DNA from: JBFFSQ01 sp041572275 | GTDB lineage: Bacteria; Pseudomonadota; Gammaproteobacteria; SZUA-229 | Reading direction: 5' to 3' | Assembly: GCA_041572275.1 (NCBI GenBank) | Contig: JBFFSQ010000088.1 | Span: 1-11,554, forward strand | DNA: 11,554 nt | In this document: one piece after another, positions 7,168-11,554 of the stretch | Layout of the letters: the number at the start of each line of letters is the position of its first letter | Position numbering within the stretch: position 1 is the stretch's first letter | Notes under the pieces: model-generated | Seen by the model: the letters and a program-made list of their open reading frames with translations, nothing else | What the model was told of the DNA's origin: nothing | Databases searched by the model: none | Translations under genes and position numbers: made by a program

Positions 7168-8796
7168 ATGTCCAAAGATTCAAACAATAGACACTCATTT
7201 CGCCATGAAGTTCTCATTATTGGTGGCGGAGCGGCTGGATTAAGCCTGGCCCTACGTCTGGCACCCCATGCTCACATCGCTGTCATCGCCAAAAGCCGCG
7301 AAAATGCCAGTAGCACCTATCACGCCCAGGGCGGCATTTCAGCGGTTTTACGCAAAGAAGACTCTTTTGAATCCCATATAGCTGATACTTTGAATGCCGG
7401 TGCAGGCCTGTGTGATGAAGCAGCAGTGCGTTTCACCATCGAACATGGCCCAGAGAATATTCAGTGGCTGGCCGATCTCGGTGTCCCCTTCACCACTGAC
7501 CAGCACAAGAATGGCAGCAAACACTATCACCTGACCCGTGAAGGTGGCCATAGTCATCGACGTGTAATTCATGCCGCGGATGCCACTGGCAAAGCCCTGG
7601 AAACCACCCTGATTAATCACGCACGCCACGAAAATAATATTGATATTTATGAAAACCATATTGCTGTCGACCTGATTACTGGCCACAAGCTGGGACTCGA
7701 TCATAACCGTTGTATTGGCGCCTATGTACTGAATAAAAAAACCGGCAAGGTTGATACCTTCCAGGCCCGGTTTGTCGTCCTGGCCAGTGGCGGTGCCAGC
7801 AAGGTCTATCTCTATACCAGTAACCCGGACGGCTCCACCGGCGATGGCATCGCCATGGGCTGGCGTGCCGGTTGTCAGGTCGCCAATATGGAATTCATGC
7901 AATTCCATCCCACTTGTCTGTACCATCCTGAAGCCAAGTCCTTCTTGCTCACAGAAGCTTTAAGGGGTGAAGGCGGTTTGCTGAAACTGCCCAACGGCAA
8001 ACGCTTCATGGATAAATTTGATGAACGCGCTGAACTGGCGCCTCGTGATATCGTCGCCCGCGCCATTGACCATGAAATGAAGCGTCTGGGTGCTGAATGT
8101 ATGTATCTGGATATCAGCCACAAACCGGCCGCATTTATCCGCTCACATTTCCCAACAATTTATGCCAAATGCCTGGAATACGGCATTGATATCACCCAAC
8201 AACCGGTACCCGTAGTGCCCGCAGCGCATTACACCTGTGGTGGCATCATGACCGACTTAAATGGCAGAACCACTATTGACCATCTCTATGCCATTGGTGA
8301 AACCGCCTGTACAGGCTTGCATGGCGCCAACCGCATGGCTAGTAATTCACTGCTAGAGTGTCTGGTTTTTGCGCAATCAGCCAGTAATGACATTATCCAG
8401 CAGTTGGGTGACACCTACCACTGGGATAAGATCAAACACTGGGATGAGAGTCGGGTAACTGATTCTGACGAAGAAGTTGTAGTATCCCATAACTGGGATG
8501 AGCTACGTCGCTTCATGTGGGACTATGTTGGTATCGTTCGCACTGATAAACGCTTGCAACGGGCCAAACGACGAGTGGATTTATTGCTCTCTGAAATCGA
8601 TGAATATTATGGCAACTTCCGTATTACCAATGATTTGATAGAATTACGCAACCTGGCCATGGTCGCCGATCTGATCATTCGCTGCGCCATGCAACGCAAA
8701 GAAAGTCGAGGCTTGCATTACACCCTGGATTATCCAGACATTGATGACTCAAAAGCCGCAGAGAACACTATTTTAACACCTGACAAACAATCATAA
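7168..8796 (+). CDS. nadB: L-aspartate oxidase
   Basis: This flavoprotein oxidises L-aspartate to iminoaspartate, passing electrons to oxygen or fumarate. NadA then condenses iminoaspartate with dihydroxyacetone phosphate to give quinolinate for NAD. The 542-aa protein belongs to the succinate dehydrogenase/fumarate reductase flavoprotein superfamily. It has the FAD-binding IIGGGAAGLSLAL near residues 17-29 and HAQGGISAV at 52-60. Active-site boxes include FHPT (His247), TEALRGEGG (about 262-270), PRD (Arg293), HYTCGG (His354) and GANRMASNSLLE (Arg389). The catalytic His and Arg positions align with E. coli NadB at a constant offset of three. An arginine-rich C-terminal helical domain follows. 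The start matches the family N-terminus. The nearest ribosome binding site, AAGGG, is 13 nt upstream, longer than ideal. The gene is divergent from rpoE and followed 10 nt later by rhdA. Confidence 0.97.
   Translation: MSKDSNNRHSFRHEVLIIGGGAAGLSLALRLAPHAHIAVIAKSRENASSTYHAQGGISAVLRKEDSFESHIADTLNAGAGLCDEAAVRFTIEHGPENIQWLADLGVPFTTDQHKNGSKHYHLTREGGHSHRRVIHAADATGKALETTLINHARHENNIDIYENHIAVDLITGHKLGLDHNRCIGAYVLNKKTGKVDTFQARFVVLASGGASKVYLYTSNPDGSTGDGIAMGWRAGCQVANMEFMQFHPTCLYHPEAKSFLLTEALRGEGGLLKLPNGKRFMDKFDERAELAPRDIVARAIDHEMKRLGAECMYLDISHKPAAFIRSHFPTIYAKCLEYGIDITQQPVPVVPAAHYTCGGIMTDLNGRTTIDHLYAIGETACTGLHGANRMASNSLLECLVFAQSASNDIIQQLGDTYHWDKIKHWDESRVTDSDEEVVVSHNWDELRRFMWDYVGIVRTDKRLQRAKRRVDLLLSEIDEYYGNFRITNDLIELRNLAMVADLIIRCAMQRKESRGLHYTLDYPDIDDSKAAENTILTPDKQS
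7187..7213 (-). promoter_or_regulatory. Candidate sigma-E (AlgU) autoregulatory promoter for the rpoE block
   Basis: On the minus strand GAACTT (7208-7213, preceded by A against the G of the full GGAACTT) is followed after exactly 16 nt by TCTAT (7187-7191). The sigma-E/AlgU consensus is GAACTT, N16-17, TC-starting -10, so the -35 and spacing match well and the -10 partly. The predicted transcript start is near 7180, inside the nadB coding region. It would have about 180 nt of leader before the 7001 ATG, or about 30 nt before the 7148 ATG. rpoE autoregulation is well established in E. coli and Pseudomonas. Confidence 0.55.
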
Positions 8797-8806
8797 GGTC
8801 ACACCT

Positions 8807-9622
8807 ATGTCTGATTACCCCCTCATCATGGAGCCTGAACAGCTCGAAACCCACTTGAATGACAATAACCTGCTGATTATCGACCTGAGTAAACATTCAC
8901 AGTATCTACAGGGTCATATACCCGGTGCAGCATTTCTGGATTACGCCTATGTTACCTCCATCCAGCAACCTACCATGGGTTTATTACCTGATGCCGAACG
9001 GTTCAGCCATATTCTATCGTCACTGGGCTTATCCGCAGACACGCATATTGTCGTCTATGACGAAGAAGGCGGCGGCAAGGCATCACGCCTGATTTGGACA
9101 TTACACGCACTGGGCAACACGCGAACATCACTGCTCAATGGCGGTCTGATCAGCTGGGCCAATGAAGGCCATGCTCTGGATGCAGAACCGACCCATACCA
9201 AACTTAGAGAAATTCATCTGCAATACAAGAATATGGATGTGGTTGCTGATACCGACTACATTCTGCAGAACCTGGATAATAGCGAAGTTGCTTTACTTGA
9301 TGCCCGCAGCCAACCCGAATTCGATGGCAGCAAGAAATTTGCTGAACGCGGCGGCCATATTCCTGGCGCTGTCCGCTTTGAATGGACTGATGGCATGGAC
9401 CGTCAGCGCAACTATCGCCTGCTCCCCGATGACGAACTGCATGCAAAACTCGATGCTCTGGGCTTAACCTCGGATAAAGAAATCATCGTCTACTGTCAGA
9501 CCCATCATCGTTCAGCCCTGTCCTACGTCATGTTGAAACATTTGGGTTATGAACGGGTTCGTGGCTATCCCGGCTCCTGGTCTGAATGGGGTAATCGCTC
9601 GGACACCCCTATTGAATGCTAA
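8807..9622 (+). CDS. rhdA: Thiosulfate sulfurtransferase, RhdA-type rhodanese
   Basis: This tandem-rhodanese enzyme transfers sulfane sulfur, typically from thiosulfate, through a cysteine persulfide. The 271-aa protein has an N-terminal rhodanese-like domain at about 5-125 with no active cysteine; the loop position is occupied by an Asp-Glu-Glu-Gly-Gly-Gly stretch. The catalytic domain covers about 145-270, with Cys230 in the loop C-Q-T-H-H-R. Length, cysteine number and loop match Azotobacter vinelandii RhdA, which is distinct from the CGSG(V)T loop of 3-mercaptopyruvate sulfurtransferases (SseA). AAGG, partly within the nadB stop region, lies about 8 nt before the ATG. With only 10 nt between the genes, it is probably co-transcribed with nadB. 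In Azotobacter, RhdA loss causes oxidative-stress sensitivity; the physiological substrate here is unknown. Confidence 0.93.
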   Translation: MSDYPLIMEPEQLETHLNDNNLLIIDLSKHSQYLQGHIPGAAFLDYAYVTSIQQPTMGLLPDAERFSHILSSLGLSADTHIVVYDEEGGGKASRLIWTLHALGNTRTSLLNGGLISWANEGHALDAEPTHTKLREIHLQYKNMDVVADTDYILQNLDNSEVALLDARSQPEFDGSKKFAERGGHIPGAVRFEWTDGMDRQRNYRLLPDDELHAKLDALGLTSDKEIIVYCQTHHRSALSYVMLKHLGYERVRGYPGSWSEWGNRSDTPIEC

Positions 9623-9637
9623 CCATAGTGGCTACCA

Positions 9638-9665
9638 GGCAAGAGACCCAGACTGGGCTCTTGCC
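9638..9665. terminator. Strong hairpin between convergent rhdA and orn, without a T-tract
   Basis: GGCAAGAG (9638-9645) pairs perfectly with CTCTTGCC (9658-9665), with an inner CCCA/TGGG stem, a GAC loop and one bulged A, giving 12 base pairs. It sits 15 nt past the rhdA stop and 9 nt past the orn stop, where a shared bidirectional terminator would be expected. Neither strand has a T-run after the hairpin: the plus strand continues AAAATC and the minus strand TGGTAG. It may protect 3' ends or be a non-canonical terminator. Confidence 0.45.
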
Positions 9666-9674
9666 AAAATCACG

Positions 9675-10223
9675 CTAGATCTTCAGCGCATGCTCCCGAT
9701 AATAGATCAGTTCATTGATCGAATCTTTAATATCATCCATCGCGAGATGTGAGGAGTCTTTGGTAAAACCGTCATATACCTCTGGAGCCCAGCGTCGTGC
9801 CAGTTCTTTGATGGTACTGACATCAAGGTTGCGGTAATGAAAAAATGCTTCTAGCTCCGGCATGTAATTAACCATAAAACGTCGGTCCTGACATATCGTA
9901 TTGCCACACATGGGTGACTGACCGGACGGCACATATTGCTCGAGGAAAGCAATAGTTTGTTTCTCTGCGTCAGCTTCCGTTACTGTGGAATTTTTCACAC
10001 GCTGGGTTAAACCTGACTGACCATGCTGATTGGTACACCATTCATCCATCGCTGCCATGACCTCATCACTCTGATGAATAGCCAGTACCGGCCCTTCGGC
10101 AAGAATATTCAGGTTTTTATCCGTTACCACTGTCGCAATTTCAATAATCACATCTTTATGCGGTTCCAGACCTGTCATCTCAAGGTCAATCCAGATCAGG
10201 TTGTCTTTATCCACTTGGGCCAT
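9675..10223 (-). CDS. orn: Oligoribonuclease
   Basis: Orn is a 3'-5' exonuclease that degrades RNA fragments of two to a few nucleotides, including pGpG from cyclic-di-GMP breakdown. The 182-aa protein is of the DEDDh type. Asp13 and Glu15 are in WIDLEMTG, the third acidic residue is Asp113 in CQDRRFM, and His159 and Asp164 are in SSHLAMDDIKDS. Positions match E. coli Orn with an offset of one. I chose the ATG at 10223 because GGAGA lies 4 nt upstream and the N-terminus MAQVDKDNLIWIDLE fits the family. An in-frame ATG at 10250 adds nine residues but has no ribosome binding site. The gene is convergent with rhdA and divergent from the M48 protease gene. orn and rhdA are also near neighbours in Pseudomonas. 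Confidence 0.97.
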   Translation of the reverse strand: MAQVDKDNLIWIDLEMTGLEPHKDVIIEIATVVTDKNLNILAEGPVLAIHQSDEVMAAMDEWCTNQHGQSGLTQRVKNSTVTEADAEKQTIAFLEQYVPSGQSPMCGNTICQDRRFMVNYMPELEAFFHYRNLDVSTIKELARRWAPEVYDGFTKDSSHLAMDDIKDSINELIYYREHALKI

Positions 10224-10271
10224 GGTTTCTCCAGTACTCACTCTCAACATATTTCATGGGGATGCACACAG

Positions 10272-10300
10272 TAGAACATTTTTTTCAGAAAAGCGATAAT
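10272..10300 (+). promoter_or_regulatory. Possible sigma-70 promoter for the M48 protease gene
   Basis: GATAAT (10295-10300) matches five of six bases of the -10 consensus and lies about 31 nt before the protease ATG. At 17-nt spacing the -35 position reads TAGAAC (10272-10277), three of six matches. A run of seven T lies between the boxes. The 108-nt divergent gap must also hold the orn promoter on the other strand, for which I see no convincing pair of boxes. Confidence 0.4.
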
Positions 10301-10331
10301 AAGAGCCGTTTTCATTTATTGAGGTTTTCAT

Positions 10332-11554
10332 ATGCATAGCTTTGGGCTGCTTTTTATCGGCTTTTTTGCACTCTCTCTGATCATTAAATTCTGGCTCTCG
10401 CAACGCCACATTGACCATATCCGCGCAAACCGTAATGCAGTACCAGATGCTTTCAGTGAGAAAATTTCTCTGGAAGAACACCAGAAGGCGGCCGATTACA
10501 CCAGCCGTAAAGTCACGTTTGGACGCTGGCCCATGTTATATGATGCGGCATTATTATTACTCTGGACCTTTGGTGGTGGCCTCGAGTTACTGGACCAAAG
10601 CTGGCGCATGCTGGAACTGGACCCGATCTACACCGGCATCGCGGTTATTCTTAGTTTAATGCTGATTGCTGCATTACTGGATTTACCATTCTCCATTTAC
10701 AGCACTTTCGTTATTGAAGAACGCTTCGGCTTTAACCGCACCACCGTCAATACCTTCATTGCTGATTTATTCAAAGGTCTGGCGCTGACACTGATCATTG
10801 GCAGCCCACTGATCTGGGTTGTACTCTGGTTAATGGAAAAATCAGGTGAATTGTGGTGGTTATACACCTGGCTGGTCTGGACTGGATTCAGTCTGTTTCT
10901 GGCCTGGGCCTACCCGACCTGGATTGCCCCGATATTCAATAAGTTTAAACCACTGGAAGAAGGTGAAACCCTGACGCGTATCACTAATCTTTTGCAGCGC
11001 TGCGGCTTTAACAGCAATGGTATCTTTGTCATTGATGGCTCACGTCGCTCCAGCCATGGTAATGCCTACTTCTCTGGCTTTGGCAAAAACAAACGTATTG
11101 TCTTTTTCGATACGCTACTTGAATCACTGAACGATGACGAGCTTGAGGCCGTGCTTGCCCATGAGTTGGGCCACTTCAAACGCAAACACATCATCAAGGG
11201 CATGCTGCTCAGTATTATCACCAGTCTGTTGGGTTTATGGGTATTATCCTGGTTAATGCAAAATGATTGGTTCTATCAAAGCCTGGGCGTCAGCACAAGC
11301 TCGAATTACATGGCATTGCTATTATTCACTATGGTGGTGCCTGTGTTTACATTCCTGCTCAGCCCATTATTGAGTATGCTGTCGCGTAAAAATGAATTTG
11401 AAGCAGATGAATTTGCAGCCGAACAAACCGATGCAAGGAATCTCATCCAGGCACTGGTGAATATGTATAAAGAAAATGCGAGCACCTTAACGCCGGATCC
11501 ATTATATTCTGCATTTTATGACAGTCATCCCCCAGCGCCGGTACGTGTTGCGCA
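10332..11554 (+). CDS. M48A family membrane zinc metalloprotease (Ste24-like), 3' end outside the window
   Basis: This polytopic inner-membrane zinc protease resembles the CAAX-processing enzyme Ste24. The frame has no stop from the ATG to the window edge, giving 407 codons. Family members are about 410-420 aa, so only the last few residues are missing. Several membrane segments are visible: an N-terminal one (residues 3-18), then hydrophobic stretches around 68-80, 100-115, 140-160 and 165-185, and two more after the active site. The zinc site is HELGH at 277-281, with the third ligand Glu355 in EFEADEFAAE. The C-terminal signature YSAFYDSHPPAPVR is also typical of M48A. GAGG lies 7 nt before the ATG. 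Bacteria generally lack prenylated CAAX substrates, so a role in membrane protein or peptide turnover is inference. The double-histidine motif excludes the other intramembrane proteases. Confidence 0.93.
   Translation, partial: MHSFGLLFIGFFALSLIIKFWLSQRHIDHIRANRNAVPDAFSEKISLEEHQKAADYTSRKVTFGRWPMLYDAALLLLWTFGGGLELLDQSWRMLELDPIYTGIAVILSLMLIAALLDLPFSIYSTFVIEERFGFNRTTVNTFIADLFKGLALTLIIGSPLIWVVLWLMEKSGELWWLYTWLVWTGFSLFLAWAYPTWIAPIFNKFKPLEEGETLTRITNLLQRCGFNSNGIFVIDGSRRSSHGNAYFSGFGKNKRIVFFDTLLESLNDDELEAVLAHELGHFKRKHIIKGMLLSIITSLLGLWVLSWLMQNDWFYQSLGVSTSSNYMALLLFTMVVPVFTFLLSPLLSMLSRKNEFEADEFAAEQTDARNLIQALVNMYKENASTLTPDPLYSAFYDSHPPAPVRVA

Noticed and set aside
7348..7926. A 192-codon open frame antisense to nadB.
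   Set aside because: It lies wholly inside nadB on the opposite strand, has no recognisable motif, and nadB has all its catalytic boxes over the same stretch. It is a by-product of nadB codon use.
10224..10250. Nine-codon N-terminal extension of Orn from an ATG at 10250.
   Set aside because: There is no ribosome binding site before it, whereas the ATG at 10223 has GGAGA at 4 nt and gives the usual family length.
1..11554. Possible mobile element, CRISPR array, toxin-antitoxin pair or other novel accessory system.
   Set aside because: Reading both strands showed no direct repeat arrays, terminal inverted repeats, transposase, integrase or unassigned gene pair. Every long frame belongs to a known housekeeping family in a conserved order.

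Overview
The window is a conserved housekeeping and envelope-stress locus from a gammaproteobacterium of moderate G+C. I base the lineage on three things: AlgU/MucABCD-like proteins in the Pseudomonas gene order, nadB divergent from rpoE, and a RhdA-type rhodanese. The genus is not readable from the sequence. I see no insertion sequence, phage gene, CRISPR array, tRNA or rRNA.

Leftward block (minus strand, positions 7001 down to 2): rpoE/algU, rseA/mucA, rseB/mucB, rseC/mucC, mucD (HtrA protease), a small glutaredoxin-like gene, lepA and lepB. Gaps are 19 nt or less, or the genes overlap, except for a 52-nt gap between rseC and mucD. The block joins the sigma-E factor, its membrane anti-sigma factor, the periplasmic RseB sensor and RseC. 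It also holds a periplasmic quality-control protease, the ribosome-associated GTPase LepA and signal peptidase I, so its theme is making, exporting and repairing envelope proteins. A perfect GAACTT box with a TC-starting -10, placed inside the 5' end of nadB, is a good candidate for the autoregulatory sigma-E promoter.

Rightward block (7168 to 9622): nadB (L-aspartate oxidase), then 10 nt later rhdA (thiosulfate sulfurtransferase with the CQTHHR loop). They look like one transcription unit. A strong hairpin fills the gap between rhdA and the convergent orn gene.

Right end: orn (oligoribonuclease, minus strand) is divergent from an M48A/Ste24-type membrane zinc protease (plus strand), which runs off the window only a few residues short of the usual family length.

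Several start codons were reassigned from the longest open frame using ribosome binding sites and family lengths: lepA, rseC, rseA, rpoE and orn. No undescribed system is evident. The points worth following up are regulatory: an in-frame 49-codon extension in front of rpoE with its own ribosome binding site just downstream of the candidate sigma-E promoter, head-to-head overlapping nadB/rpoE transcripts, and the isolated mucD gap.
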